From NCBI RefSeq assembly GCF_902499555.1, contig NZ_CABVMM010000009.1, positions 157,178-221,177 on the forward strand: a stretch of 64,000 nt of DNA, written 5' to 3'. The notes below the pieces were generated by a model, which searched no databases, was not told the DNA's origin, and saw only the letters and a list, made by a program, of their open reading frames with translations. The first letter of the stretch is position 1; the number at the start of each line of letters is the position of its first letter. The translations under genes were made by a program, and so were the position numbers. The DNA comes from Mesonia oceanica (GTDB lineage: Bacteria > Bacteroidota > Bacteroidia > Flavobacteriales > Flavobacteriaceae). Below, piece after piece: positions 17,901-26,159 of this stretch.

Positions 17901-17980
17901 CCGAATTAAACAGAATCAAAAGTAAAGAAGCCGAAACCAATTCTTCTGTAGAGGCAGAACAAACTAACAATAACAACTAA
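14945..17980 (+). CDS. Large periplasmic tetratricopeptide-repeat protein
   Basis: This 1011-residue secreted protein begins with a signal peptide (about residues 1-21, hydrophobic ILGFFAIILLGFLGTAQ). The rest is almost wholly TPR/Sel1-like helical repeats, for example AYNKAIDLYNNHQYKAAQKLF, YYQLGYAYYKQGDYEKAVSEF, YHLAESYIELGKKQEALNAF and AYLRLGDSYFVTSDYWSAMEAY. The tail is Glu/Ser/Asn-rich and disordered. It would act as a scaffold in the periplasm or at the outer membrane. The next gene (an outer-membrane barrel) starts 10 bases after its stop, so the two are one operon and probably one complex; their joint function is not known to me. The divergent ftsE suggests an envelope or division link, by inference only. 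Confidence 0.85.
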   Translation: MNYKQILGFFAIILLGFLGTAQQSAVYTNDFAAYNKAIDLYNNHQYKAAQKLFKEVQDEAKTISLESDCAYYIANCAVRLNQSNADELMEDFVQNYPTSTKRNSAYINVANYYFENGDYNYARKWYKEVDQSNLSRKELEEFYFNNGYAFFKAGRKDEAKKYFNRVRDSKEYGSQAKYYLGFIAYEGDDYEEANEMFDEVKDNNRYNRNLSYFQADMNFKLGKFEEAIKLGKEQLDKSNALERSELNKIIGESYFNLEQYEQAIPYLKEYRGKRGKWNNTDYYQLGYAYYKQGDYEKAVSEFNKIIDGQNHVAQNAYYHLAESYIELGKKQEALNAFKNASEMNFDKKIQEDAALNYAKLSYEIGNNYKSIPEVLTEFLETYSESREREEIEALLVDSYITSKNYEKALSLLESSNDYKDKQVYQKVAYYRGIELYKEGNYSGALVMFNKSLAERNDQNFTAKATYWKAESDYNLENYHDALIGYKEFKGMTAAKNTPEMEDIDYNIAYTYFKQKDYANAIKFFKAYTDTHQKPLTQVNDAYLRLGDSYFVTSDYWSAMEAYNEAIGMKGIDSDYAYFQKAISYGFVDKNDRKIEDLEAFLNKYNKSIYRDDALYELGNTYVAENNTQKGIQTYNRLLNEAPHSSFASKTLLKQGLIYYNDDQSQEALDKFKRVVKEYPGTEEANQAVKTARVIYVDLGRTDEYAAWVKTLDFVEVSDSDIDNATYEAAENQFIENNTEAAKKGFQKYLNEFSNGLHALSAHFYLGQLHYRDEEKNEALPHYKYVVEQPRNEFTEQALARLSQIYLENKNYQAAIPILERLEQEADFPQNITFAQSNLMKSYYQLKNYANTVKYAEKVLQNSKIENSVKSDAQVFIARSAIQTGDEEKAKKAYQEVRKIATGSLAAEAQYYDAYFKREDGDFTGSNEAAQILARDYSGYKKWGAKGLLLMGKNFYDLGDAYQATYVLDALIENFGDYPEVTQEAQTELNRIKSKEAETNSSVEAEQTNNNN

Positions 17981-17990
17981 TCTTTCTTAT

Positions 17991-19751
17991 ATGCAACGCA
18001 TTTCATTAAGTAAAGGACTTTTATATATTTCAGCATTATTATTTTCAACGCTTGCTTTCAGTCAGAAAGATGATGAAAAAGAAGAAGGTGATATTGATAC
18101 TGAACGATTAATTATTGTAAAACCTTATTCGCCCACGGTGAGTGACGCTTTTAAGGTGAAACAAACGCCAAAAATCAACGATTCTACAGACCAAAAGAAG
18201 AAAGAAGTTACCTACGATATTTTTTCATTTCCGGTAGCTTCCACTTTTACGCCCGCTAAAGGAAGGGCGGCAGGAGTAGCCTCTAAAGCACAGCCGCGGT
18301 TATACAATAACTATGCAGCTTTAGGTTTTGGGAATTACTCGAATGTCATGGCTGAGTTTTATGGCGGATTGCAAGTCAACAGAGACCAAGAATTGGGAAT
18401 TTCTCTAACTCACAATTCTTCACAAGGTGGAATAGATAATGCTACCTTAGACGATAAATATTACGATACCGGACTTAATTTGGATTATACCGGGGAAACC
18501 CGAAATTTTACTTGGGGAGCAGAAGCTGGATTTCAACATCAAGTATTTAATTGGTACGGCGCCCCAGACTTTTTACCCCTTACCGATGAAGAATATGCCG
18601 CTATCGATCCGCAACATTCGTATGTAGCCATTACAGCCGGAGGAAATATTGATGTAGCCCAAGGCGTTTTTGATAAAGCAAGTATCAAATACAGAAGATT
18701 TGGGGATAATTATAGCAGTGGAGAAAACCACGTAGTGATCAAGCCTGAATTTGAATTTCCGGTAGCCGATCAATTTGTGAATTTAGATTTCTCGGCAGAT
18801 TATGTAGGAGGTACTTTCGACCAAATGTATATGAATCCTGATGCTGAAATTAAATACAGCTTCTTTAATTTAGGGGCACATCCAAGTATTACCTTAACCC
18901 AAGGCGATTTGGCTTTAGATGCCGGAGCGGAAGTAGTTTATTCTATGGATGGAGAACATGATGAAAACAAGTTTTTTGTGTACCCGAAAATTCATGCGAG
19001 TTATCAAGTAGCCGGAGAGTATTTTTCTGTATATGCCGGAGCTGATGGAGGTTTACAGCAAAATACCTATTATGGTTTTGCTCAAGAGAATCCTTTTGTA
19101 TCACCCACCTTACTAATTGCGCCTACCGATAATCAATACAATATTTACATTGGAGGAAAAGGGAAGTTTACCGAAAGTTTGAGCTATGATATTAGAGGTA
19201 GCTATCAATCGGAACATAATAAAGCCTTATTTCAACATCAAGCCTATTATCCGGTAACTCCTAAAGAAGATTATGAATATTTTAATTCTTTTGGATTAGT
19301 TTATGATAATGTGAACACCGTTAAATTATTTGGAGAATTGCAATTTGCGGTGAATGAAGATTTCAGTTTAAGAGTAAATGCAAGTTTTGCTACTTATGAT
19401 AATGAGTTTGAAGAAGAAGCTTGGAACTTGCCTCAAATACAAGGAACTTTGATGGCAGACTACCAAATCTCAGAAAAATGGTTTGCCGGTGCCAGTCTAT
19501 ATTTTGTAGGACAACGTAAAGATTATTACAATTACGATTTAACTTCAATAGGTGGCGTAGCTACCCAACGTGTAGAAGAATTAGGTGCTTTTTTAGACGC
19601 CAATTTAAGAGTAGGATATAAGTTAAACGACCAACTTTCATTTTTTGTAAGAGGAAACAATTTAGCTGAAGGTAACTACCAACGCTGGATGGGCTATTCT
19701 GTACAAAGTTTACAAGTAATGGGAGGTGCCAGTTACCAATTTGATTGGTAG
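17991..19751 (+). CDS. Outer-membrane beta-barrel protein partnered with the TPR protein
   Basis: This 586-residue protein has a signal peptide (about 1-24, ...LLFSTLAFSQ), an acidic linker (KDDEKEEGDIDTE), a short conserved ERLIIVKPYSPTVSDAFKVK segment, and then alternating strands with many aromatic ends to a C-terminal ...GGASYQFDW. The last residue is aromatic, as in barrel proteins inserted by BamA. It resembles the barrel part of TonB-dependent receptors but I see no plug domain. KPYSPTVSDAFK could be a periplasmic contact with the TPR partner. Substrate and function are unknown. A strong terminator follows at 19794. Confidence 0.8.
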   Translation: MQRISLSKGLLYISALLFSTLAFSQKDDEKEEGDIDTERLIIVKPYSPTVSDAFKVKQTPKINDSTDQKKKEVTYDIFSFPVASTFTPAKGRAAGVASKAQPRLYNNYAALGFGNYSNVMAEFYGGLQVNRDQELGISLTHNSSQGGIDNATLDDKYYDTGLNLDYTGETRNFTWGAEAGFQHQVFNWYGAPDFLPLTDEEYAAIDPQHSYVAITAGGNIDVAQGVFDKASIKYRRFGDNYSSGENHVVIKPEFEFPVADQFVNLDFSADYVGGTFDQMYMNPDAEIKYSFFNLGAHPSITLTQGDLALDAGAEVVYSMDGEHDENKFFVYPKIHASYQVAGEYFSVYAGADGGLQQNTYYGFAQENPFVSPTLLIAPTDNQYNIYIGGKGKFTESLSYDIRGSYQSEHNKALFQHQAYYPVTPKEDYEYFNSFGLVYDNVNTVKLFGELQFAVNEDFSLRVNASFATYDNEFEEEAWNLPQIQGTLMADYQISEKWFAGASLYFVGQRKDYYNYDLTSIGGVATQRVEELGAFLDANLRVGYKLNDQLSFFVRGNNLAEGNYQRWMGYSVQSLQVMGGASYQFDW

Positions 19752-19793
19752 GTATCATAATTAAGAAATAGTTAAATAGAATTTATAGCTCCT

Positions 19794-19828
19794 AAAAAGC
19801 GTTTATCATTGGTAAACGCTTTTTATTT
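19794..19828 (+). terminator. Intrinsic terminator after the TPR/barrel operon
   Basis: AAAAAGCGTTTA (19794-19805) pairs with TAAACGCTTTTT (19813-19824) over a 7-base loop and continues into T residues. Confidence 0.85.
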
Positions 19829-19831
19829 TTG
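19824..19831 (+). promoter_or_regulatory. Promoter -7 box overlapping the preceding terminator
   Basis: TATTTTTG fits TAnnTTTG. It shares its T run with the terminator of the upstream operon and lies 15 bases before the ATG at 19847, giving a very short leader. Confidence 0.5.
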
Positions 19832-19846
19832 TATAAAATAGTATTC

Positions 19847-21514
19847 ATGAAAAATATCGTCTTATTAATCATCATTTTTCTCTTTATCGCTTGTGAGCAT
19901 AAACAACCTGTAGATTTGTTAGTGATGGGTGGTAAAATTTATACGGTCAATAAAGATTTTGATCTAGCAAAAGGTTTTGTGGTCAACGACGGAAAAATAG
20001 TGGAAATAGGTGAAGGTGAAAAGTTAGTTTTAAAATATGAACCGAAGAGAACTTATGATGCCTTAGGGAAAACTATTGTGCCTGGTTTAATCGATGCCCA
20101 TGCTCATTTTTATGGCTTGGGATTACAGCTGCAAAAAGTAGATGTGACCGATACCAAAAGCTTTGATGAGGTGATTGAAAAAATTGTTCGATTTCAAAAG
20201 AAACATCAAACAGGATTTATCACCGGACGGGGTTGGGATCAAAACGATTGGAAAATCAAAAAATTCCCAACAAAAGACACCTTAGATAAATTATTTCCTC
20301 ATACACCAGTAGCCATTACCAGAATAGACGGTCACGCAATGTTGGTAAATCAAAAAGCTTTAGATTTAGCAGGCATCAATAAATTCACGAAAGTGAAAGG
20401 GGGAGAAGTAAAAGTAGTGAATGGAAAACTAACCGGAATTCTCATTGATAATGCGATGACAAAAATCTTCGAAATTATCCCTCAACCCACTAAAGAAGAG
20501 AATATAAAAGCATTGCTTTCTGCTCAGGATACGGTCTTTAAATATGGATTGACGACGATTGATGATGCCGGTTTGAGCAAAGAAATTATCATGTTGATGG
20601 ATAGTTTGCAACAAACAAAAGATTTGAAAGTTCGTTTGTATGCCATGGTGCAAAATCAGCAAGAAGATTTAGATTATTTTTTAAATAAAGGCATTTTAAA
20701 AACAGGCCGATTGAATGTTAGGTCTGTAAAAGTATATGCAGATGGAGCCTTGGGCTCACGAGGAGCGGCTTTGAAAAAAGAATATAGCGATCAGCCAGAG
20801 CATTATGGAGCGATGCTGATTGGAAGGGAAGAGTTGAAAGAGCTCGCCATGACGATTAGTCAAACCGATTATCAAATGAATACCCATGCCATTGGTGATT
20901 CAGCAAATTATACAGTCTTAAAAGTTTATGATTCGGTATTAAAATATGAAAAAGATAAGCGTTGGCGGGTAGAGCACGCTCAGATTTTGAGTGAAAATGA
21001 TTTCAACTTTTTTAAAGGAAAACGAAATATTATTCCATCAGTACAACCTACACACGCGACGAGCGATATGTATTGGGCAGAAGATAGGATTGGAAAAGAA
21101 AGGCTTCATCATGCATATGCCTATAAAAAGTTATTGGACAAAGCAGGTTTAGTCGCATTAGGAACCGATTTTCCTATAGAAAAAGTAAATCCGTTATTAA
21201 CATTTTATGCAGCCATAGCCCGAAAAGATGCGAGTGGTTATCCTAAAAAAGGATTTCAGCCAGAAAATGCTTTAAGCAGAAAAGAAGCCTTACGCGGAAT
21301 GACCATTTGGGCGGCTTATGCTAATTTTGAAGAAGATGAAAAAGGAAGTATCGAAACCGGAAAATTTGCTGATTTTACCGTGTTGGATCGTGATATTTTA
21401 CAAATACCTGAAAAAGATATCCTCAAAGCAAAAGTAAAAGCTACTTTTATTAATGGGGAAGAGGTGTATACCGATAATCCTTCTAAAATTAGAGCAGAAG
21501 AAGTTCATCATTAA
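19847..21514 (+). CDS. Amidohydrolase family 3 (YtcJ-like) lipoprotein
   Basis: This protein of about 555 residues is a metal-dependent amidohydrolase with a composite beta-sandwich and TIM barrel. The ATG at 19847 gives a lipoprotein signal (LLIIIFLFIAC), whereas the TTG at 19829 would add six residues before it. Visible features are DLLVMGGKIYTVN (sandwich), VPGLIDAHAHFYGLG with the HxH metal ligands, TRIDGHAMLVNQKALDLAGI, GAMLIG, HAIGDSANYTVL, RVEHAQIL, ALGTDFPIEKVNPL with the metal aspartate, and GKFADFTVLDRDIL near the end. These suit cyclic-amide hydrolysis, but the natural substrate is not known. Export as a lipoprotein suggests it acts in the periplasm. Confidence 0.85.
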   Translation: MKNIVLLIIIFLFIACEHKQPVDLLVMGGKIYTVNKDFDLAKGFVVNDGKIVEIGEGEKLVLKYEPKRTYDALGKTIVPGLIDAHAHFYGLGLQLQKVDVTDTKSFDEVIEKIVRFQKKHQTGFITGRGWDQNDWKIKKFPTKDTLDKLFPHTPVAITRIDGHAMLVNQKALDLAGINKFTKVKGGEVKVVNGKLTGILIDNAMTKIFEIIPQPTKEENIKALLSAQDTVFKYGLTTIDDAGLSKEIIMLMDSLQQTKDLKVRLYAMVQNQQEDLDYFLNKGILKTGRLNVRSVKVYADGALGSRGAALKKEYSDQPEHYGAMLIGREELKELAMTISQTDYQMNTHAIGDSANYTVLKVYDSVLKYEKDKRWRVEHAQILSENDFNFFKGKRNIIPSVQPTHATSDMYWAEDRIGKERLHHAYAYKKLLDKAGLVALGTDFPIEKVNPLLTFYAAIARKDASGYPKKGFQPENALSRKEALRGMTIWAAYANFEEDEKGSIETGKFADFTVLDRDILQIPEKDILKAKVKATFINGEEVYTDNPSKIRAEEVHH

Positions 21515-21550
21515 CAGAAAACAGACTTCAGGATTTTATATTTCAAGAAA

Positions 21551-22309
21551 TTACCTTCCTCCATTGGCTTGCAAATCGGCAATACATTCCGGACCTAAAT
21601 CTGGGATACCATTACCCAGCATTCCTGTGATTCCACTTGAGAATTCAACCTGAGCCCGCATTAAACAACCTTCCACATTGCAATGCCCACCTGAATCAGG
21701 ATCTAAGTGATTGTTTTGCATTTCAGAGCCAATATCTACCAATCCAAATAAGTGACCAAATTCGTGAGTTAGGGTAGTAATTTCTATACTAGATTTATCT
21801 GGAGCTCCAAATCCTTGGGTATTGTTTTGAATGGTCTTTTCAAAAATAACCATAGAAGTATTTTGATAGGCGGTTCCCAAGGTGATTTTACCTTCTTCCA
21901 TACCTTCCCGGTCTCCATTCGCAAAAAATATAAAAACACTAATCGTGTTTTCAGTGTTAAAGGAAGTTCGGTTATCCGCTTCAATTGTTCTTATTTCATC
22001 GATGGTGTAAGGAGCTCCGCTAGGAGTGGCAATCTGTCTTTCAATAAAAGTGATATTTGTTTTGTACGTATGAAGCTCTAAAAATGTTTTTAATTGAATA
22101 AGGCTATTCGCTTCTGGAGCAAAACCTTCAGGATAAACTATTTCAATTTCCATTTCGGTAAAAATATCATTGGCCAACAAATCGTGGGCAGATTTACCTA
22201 AACTAAGATTGTTTCCGGGAATAGAAGTAGTAGAATTATCATCATCGCTACTACAAGCAATGTTTAACACCAAAAGACTGGCGAAAAAGAAGTATTTTAA
22301 ATTTTTCAT
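21551..22309 (-). CDS. Zincin-type metalloprotease lipoprotein
   Basis: This 252-residue protein has a lipoprotein signal (FFFASLLVLNIACSSDDD). It carries the zinc site HEFGHLFGLVDIG, an HExxHxxGxxD motif with the third ligand aspartate, and a downstream GHCNVEGCLMRAQ that could supply the Met-turn (residues C-L-M). The segment GAPDKSSIEITTLTHEFGHLF shows that the helix is intact. It fits the family annotated in Bacteroidota as membrane metalloproteases. It is anchored facing the periplasm or the cell surface. Its target is unknown. It lies convergent to the amidohydrolase, with no shared function implied. Confidence 0.8.
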   Translation of the reverse strand: MKNLKYFFFASLLVLNIACSSDDDNSTTSIPGNNLSLGKSAHDLLANDIFTEMEIEIVYPEGFAPEANSLIQLKTFLELHTYKTNITFIERQIATPSGAPYTIDEIRTIEADNRTSFNTENTISVFIFFANGDREGMEEGKITLGTAYQNTSMVIFEKTIQNNTQGFGAPDKSSIEITTLTHEFGHLFGLVDIGSEMQNNHLDPDSGGHCNVEGCLMRAQVEFSSGITGMLGNGIPDLGPECIADLQANGGR

Positions 22310-22360
22310 AGGCGTAATTTCTTCTTAGACTAACGTAAAGAAGTCTTGAAAGGTTTAAAG

Positions 22361-23071
22361 TTAAGAAATTTTTAAGACTGCTAGATAATCAAAATGTTCT
22401 CCTTCTTGAACTAATTCACAAGAAAATCCATTACTTTCTGCTGCAAGCTGTAGGGAATTAAAATCAATATACAACCAATCGAATTTTGCTGAAGTTTTAT
22501 TTTTATAACTAATAGCATAATTCAGTTCTCCGTAATATTGGTGAGGATTCACCCAAATTCCACCATCTTCATCTTCTTCAAAAAGATATCGTAAATCAGA
22601 AGAATCAATTAAAATTTTTCCGTTGGGATTTAATAGTTTTTTCGCGTGACTGAAAAAATGAGTTAAGTGGTGGAGTTTACCTATAATTCCACTACCATTC
22701 ATCAGCATCAAAATACTATCGAATCTTTCATTTTCAAGCTTGAAAAAATCTTGTACTTCGGCATTTTTTACCCCGCGTAACTTTGAAACTTCTATTGCTC
22801 CTTCAGAAATATCAATTGCTTTCACCTCTTTTTTTTGTTGTTGAAGGTATAGCGAATGACTCCCGGCACAACAACCTACATCTAAAATTTTTCCATGGGC
22901 TAACTGAAGTGTTTTTTGCTCTAATGGAGGCATTTCTTGATAATTGCGGAAGAGGTATTCCACTGGGATTTCATCATCATCAAAATCATCTGCGTGAACA
23001 ATGATATCCTCTGGTTGATTTTGGTGGTAAAAGTCAAGAACGGCTTGACCAAAAATATCTGGATTTTTCAA
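22361..23071 (-). CDS. Class I SAM-dependent methyltransferase
   Basis: This 236-residue protein has motif I ILDVGCCAGSHSLYLQ, motif II KAIDISEGAIEVSKLRG with the SAM-ribose aspartate, a motif III-like FDSILMLMNGSGIIG, and NPNGKILIDSSDL. The N-terminal QAVLDFYHQNQPED is a typical lead-in. The substrate cannot be read. The start faces the YkgJ-like gene (23103) across a 31-base divergent gap. Confidence 0.85.
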   Translation of the reverse strand: MKNPDIFGQAVLDFYHQNQPEDIIVHADDFDDDEIPVEYLFRNYQEMPPLEQKTLQLAHGKILDVGCCAGSHSLYLQQQKKEVKAIDISEGAIEVSKLRGVKNAEVQDFFKLENERFDSILMLMNGSGIIGKLHHLTHFFSHAKKLLNPNGKILIDSSDLRYLFEEDEDGGIWVNPHQYYGELNYAISYKNKTSAKFDWLYIDFNSLQLAAESNGFSCELVQEGEHFDYLAVLKIS

Positions 23072-23090
23072 AATATGAATTGCTTATAGT

Positions 23091-23098
23091 TACCTTTG
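23091..23098 (+). promoter_or_regulatory. Promoter -7 box, nearly leaderless gene
   Basis: TACCTTTG fits TAnnTTTG and ends four bases before the ATG at 23103, so the transcript would have almost no leader. Confidence 0.6.
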
Positions 23099-23102
23099 CG
23101 CT

Positions 23103-23594
23103 ATGGAAGAAATATTAAAAAATCTACCAAAGCAGGCCAAAGATAAGCATAAGGAGAACAAAAAGTTTTTTGCGAAGCTTAAAAAAAAGCCGCCGAAACA
23201 TTTAGACCTTCTAATGCAAGAATTGCATGACGAAGAATTTGAACGAACCGATTGCCTAGATTGTGCCAATTGCTGCAAAACTACCGGACCTTTATTTACC
23301 AATAAAGACATTGAGCGGATTTCAAAATTTTTAAAAATGAAACCGCAACAGTTTATAGATGAATATTTACGAATTGATGAGGAGAACGATTATGTGCTTC
23401 AGCAAGTTCCGTGTACATTTTTAGGCTATGATAATAAATGCATGATTTATGAGGTTAGACCCAAAGCCTGTGCTGAATTTCCGCATACCGACCGTAGGAA
23501 GTTTCAGCAGATATCAAATCTCACTTTAAAAAATGTAGCGATTTGTCCTGCAGCTTACAATATTGTAGAAGAGATGAAAAAGCGTATTAAATAA
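23103..23594 (+). CDS. YkgJ-type cysteine-cluster protein
   Basis: This 163-residue protein carries the conserved cysteine pattern of the YkgJ/CxxCxxCC family: DCLDCANCCKTTGPLF near residues 56-70, then VPCTFLGYDNKCMIYEVRPKACAEFPH and a late AICPAAYN. These cysteines are thought to bind zinc or an iron-sulfur cluster; the biochemical role is unsettled. A Lys-rich N-terminus (KQAKDKHKENKKFFAKLKKKPP) precedes the cluster. The gene ends two bases before the convergent barrel gene. Confidence 0.85.
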   Translation: MEEILKNLPKQAKDKHKENKKFFAKLKKKPPKHLDLLMQELHDEEFERTDCLDCANCCKTTGPLFTNKDIERISKFLKMKPQQFIDEYLRIDEENDYVLQQVPCTFLGYDNKCMIYEVRPKACAEFPHTDRRKFQQISNLTLKNVAICPAAYNIVEEMKKRIK

Positions 23595-23596
23595 AT

Positions 23597-24229
23597 TTAA
23601 ATTACAAACTTTACTCCCAAGCCAAATCTTAGAAAATGACCGGATTTAAAATATTCTTCTAATTCAGTAGGAACATCCATATGCAGATAATCATTTTGTG
23701 ATGTTACTTGTCCGTATAAAGCAAACCATTTAGAGAAATTGTAACTCACTTCTCCATTTATCCATAAAGTAGTGCCTGAATCTCTAAATGAATTTGAGTT
23801 AATCGATTGTCTGTAAGTTACATGTCCAACACCAATACTGGGAGTAAGTCTTATTTTTTGCCGACTAAAAAACTGATATCCTGCAAAACCACCAATAAAG
23901 CTATTAAAAGTTCCTGAGTAATTGCCAACAAGACTTTTGTCTATTACGTCATGGGAAGAGTTGGAATAACGAGCACCTAACAATACCGAGGTTTCAAAAA
24001 GGTTGAATGAAATTTCTAAATTGAAACCTCCTGAGCTTTCCAAGTTATCTCCGGTAAATGTACTTCCAATGGGCAGGACATAATCTCCTCCAATTTTAAT
24101 ATTTAAATAATGGTCATCTTGAGGAAAATGATATTCATTTTCTGAGGAGTTACTTTCATTCTGCGCACCACTAATTCCAAAAGTAATACAGGCCAATAGC
24201 AAGAGAATTTGCTTAGTAAGTAATTTCAT
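23597..24229 (-). CDS. Outer-membrane beta-barrel protein
   Basis: This protein of about 210 residues has a signal peptide (MKLLTKQILLLLACITFGISGAQ) and alternating amphipathic strands ending ...FLRFGLGVKFVI, the layout of small OprW/OmpW-like barrels. I take the ATG at 24229 instead of the TTG two codons upstream. It overlaps the end of the preceding lipoprotein gene (24213-24875), so the two are translationally coupled. Function is unknown; pairing with the lipoprotein is likely. Confidence 0.75.
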   Translation of the reverse strand: MKLLTKQILLLLACITFGISGAQNESNSSENEYHFPQDDHYLNIKIGGDYVLPIGSTFTGDNLESSGGFNLEISFNLFETSVLLGARYSNSSHDVIDKSLVGNYSGTFNSFIGGFAGYQFFSRQKIRLTPSIGVGHVTYRQSINSNSFRDSGTTLWINGEVSYNFSKWFALYGQVTSQNDYLHMDVPTELEEYFKSGHFLRFGLGVKFVI

Positions 24230-24875
24230 AGTCAAAATTTGGTTGGTTAGGAGTTACTTCTATAGTTACCGCTGGATCATCACCTAATTGATATGTGATT
24301 TGTATGGGAGTATCCCGAATCACTTGAAAATTGAAGTCTAAATTGGAATTTAATTCATTGGTCTTTTTCGAGCTGCTAAATTCTTCATAACATCGAGAAG
24401 GGTTTTCATTTAAACCATCATTAAAATAATAAACACAAGAAGTGTCTAAATAGTTTATATGGGTATAGAGCTGTTTATCTGTATTGGAAGTTTTTGTAAC
24501 GGTAAGTGTGAAATTTGAGGTAGGAAGTAAGAATATAGAGCCTAAATCATAAATTTCTGGTCTACCAATTTCATCTTCATCTCTAAGAATTTTTGCTGAA
24601 GTGTAATTATTTTCAGTCTTTTTATTTACATTAATAATATAGCTTTCATCAAAAGATTCTGCAGAAACCATTTTAAAACTACCATTGGCTTTGCTTAGTG
24701 TTTTTCCTAGAACATATTCTTCTACACTGCTGGTAACTTCAATATCTTGAATAGGATTTCCTTGTGGTGTAGTAATTTCACCTTTAATAATTACTCGTTT
24801 GTTATTTTCAATATCCGGTTCACAATCAGCCATGAGAAGAGAAATAACCGAAGCGAGTAAAAATAATTTAGACAT
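24213..24875 (-). CDS. Lipoprotein with a carboxypeptidase-regulatory-like domain
   Basis: This 220-residue protein has a short lipoprotein signal (LFLLASVISLLMADC, lipobox MADC). An N-terminal Ig-like fold of the carboxypeptidase D regulatory type follows: IKGEITTPQGNPIQDIEVTSS...GKTLSKANGSFKM. The remaining half (residues 110-220) is strand-rich and not recognised. It is probably held at the outer membrane beside the barrel encoded by the overlapping downstream gene. Confidence 0.75.
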   Translation of the reverse strand: MSKLFLLASVISLLMADCEPDIENNKRVIIKGEITTPQGNPIQDIEVTSSVEEYVLGKTLSKANGSFKMVSAESFDESYIINVNKKTENNYTSAKILRDEDEIGRPEIYDLGSIFLLPTSNFTLTVTKTSNTDKQLYTHINYLDTSCVYYFNDGLNENPSRCYEEFSSSKKTNELNSNLDFNFQVIRDTPIQITYQLGDDPAVTIEVTPNQPNFDYEITY

Positions 24876-24933
24876 ATTTAATTAGTTTATATAATAGATG
24901 GGCTAAATTAACAAAGGTTGCGTTAAGTTACTG

Positions 24934-26154
24934 TTATTTATATAGAAGATATTTTTTTCGCATCATTAGATAATCTTCTAAGCCCTTCTTCCAAGTTGCT
25001 TTAATCGCTTCTTCGCTCATTTCACTTTCTATTTGTTGCTGAAGTTTTTGAGTTCCTGCCAACTTCGGGAAAAAATTATTGAAGAACTCATTTTTGTTTT
25101 TTGTGTTCCGGTAAGCATCTAGCAACCATTCTAAATTTATTTCTGAAAGTTTTTCTGCAGAAGTTAACTTCATTCCATAACAAACTTTCCCTTCGTTTTT
25201 AGGATGTTGGGCTCCTTCATTAGGGGTTGGCGTGTAGGAATACTCAAAGATTTTCGAATCTAAATCAGGAGAACCAAATACTTGAAATTGATAATCAGTT
25301 CCTCTTCCGGCATTCACATTAGTTCCTTCAAAAAAACATAAGCTTGGGTATAAGTTAATCGCTTGGTCGTTAGGTAAATTTGGGGAAGGTTTAATAGGTA
25401 AATGATACGCTCGTTGATGGTTGTAATTTTCCATTTTTATCACGAGCAATTCACATTTTGCTTGGTGCTCCAACCAATTTTCTCCATTAATCATTTGTGC
25501 ATATTCTCCAATCGTCATTCCGTGTACAATTGGGACGGGATGCATTCCCACAAAACTCTTTTGTGATGCTTCCAATATAGGTCCGTCAACATAATCCCCA
25601 TTAGGATTAGGACGATCGAGAATCAATAGCGGAATGTTATTTTCAGCACAAGCTTCCATGACATAATGCAACGTAGAAATGTAAGTGTAAAACCGAACGC
25701 CCACATCTTGAATATCAAATACCATCATTTCAATACCTTTTAACTGTTCATCAGTTGGTTTTTTATGGCTTCCGTAGAGCGAAACTAAAGGTAAACCGGT
25801 TTGGGTATCGATGTCATCTTTTACTTTTTCACCCGCATCAGCTTTTCCTCGAAACCCGTGTTCTGGAGAAAAAACTTTTTCAATTTTTATAGTTGAAGAA
25901 AGTAAAGAGTCTACTAAATGAACGTAGCTTCCATCTTCCTTAAAAATCACAGAAGTTTGATTGCCAACAATCCCAATTTTTTTTTCCTTCAATAGTGGAA
26001 GATACTTCTTTGTGAGATTGGCACCCACTACTATAGAATTTTCAGTTGAAGCCTTTACAATAGAAGTATTTTGTTTTTTTGTTTGAGCTTCACAAGAAAT
26101 CAATCCTAAAGCTAGAATAAAAAATGTATTTTTGAGCAATCGGTTAAAAAGCAT
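24934..26154 (-). CDS. DUF1343 / NamZ-like exo-beta-N-acetylmuramidase lipoprotein
   Basis: This 406-residue lipoprotein (signal FFILALGLISC) belongs to DUF1343. Its characterised members (NamZ, glycoside hydrolase family GH171) remove terminal MurNAc from peptidoglycan fragments. Conserved segments include GIVGNQTSVI, VFSPEHGFRGKADAGEKV, MMVFDIQDVGVRFYTYISTLHYVMEAC, LILDRPNPNG and NPEEGTNVNAGRGT-like FFEGTNVNAGRGT. It likely acts in the periplasm in cell-wall recycling. Its ATG (26154) and the divergent permease start (26160) are only five bases apart, so each transcript must begin inside or beside the other gene. Confidence 0.88.
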   Translation of the reverse strand: MLFNRLLKNTFFILALGLISCEAQTKKQNTSIVKASTENSIVVGANLTKKYLPLLKEKKIGIVGNQTSVIFKEDGSYVHLVDSLLSSTIKIEKVFSPEHGFRGKADAGEKVKDDIDTQTGLPLVSLYGSHKKPTDEQLKGIEMMVFDIQDVGVRFYTYISTLHYVMEACAENNIPLLILDRPNPNGDYVDGPILEASQKSFVGMHPVPIVHGMTIGEYAQMINGENWLEHQAKCELLVIKMENYNHQRAYHLPIKPSPNLPNDQAINLYPSLCFFEGTNVNAGRGTDYQFQVFGSPDLDSKIFEYSYTPTPNEGAQHPKNEGKVCYGMKLTSAEKLSEINLEWLLDAYRNTKNKNEFFNNFFPKLAGTQKLQQQIESEMSEEAIKATWKKGLEDYLMMRKKYLLYK

Positions 26155-26159
26155 CTCTT

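Noticed and set aside
17991..19751. Full TonB-dependent receptor
   Set aside because: No plug domain or TonB-box-like segment can be seen, and at 586 residues it is short; only the barrel part is supported.
21453..21653. Plus-strand frame bridging the amidohydrolase end and the zincin gene
   Set aside because: It overlaps two better-supported genes and lacks any family pattern.
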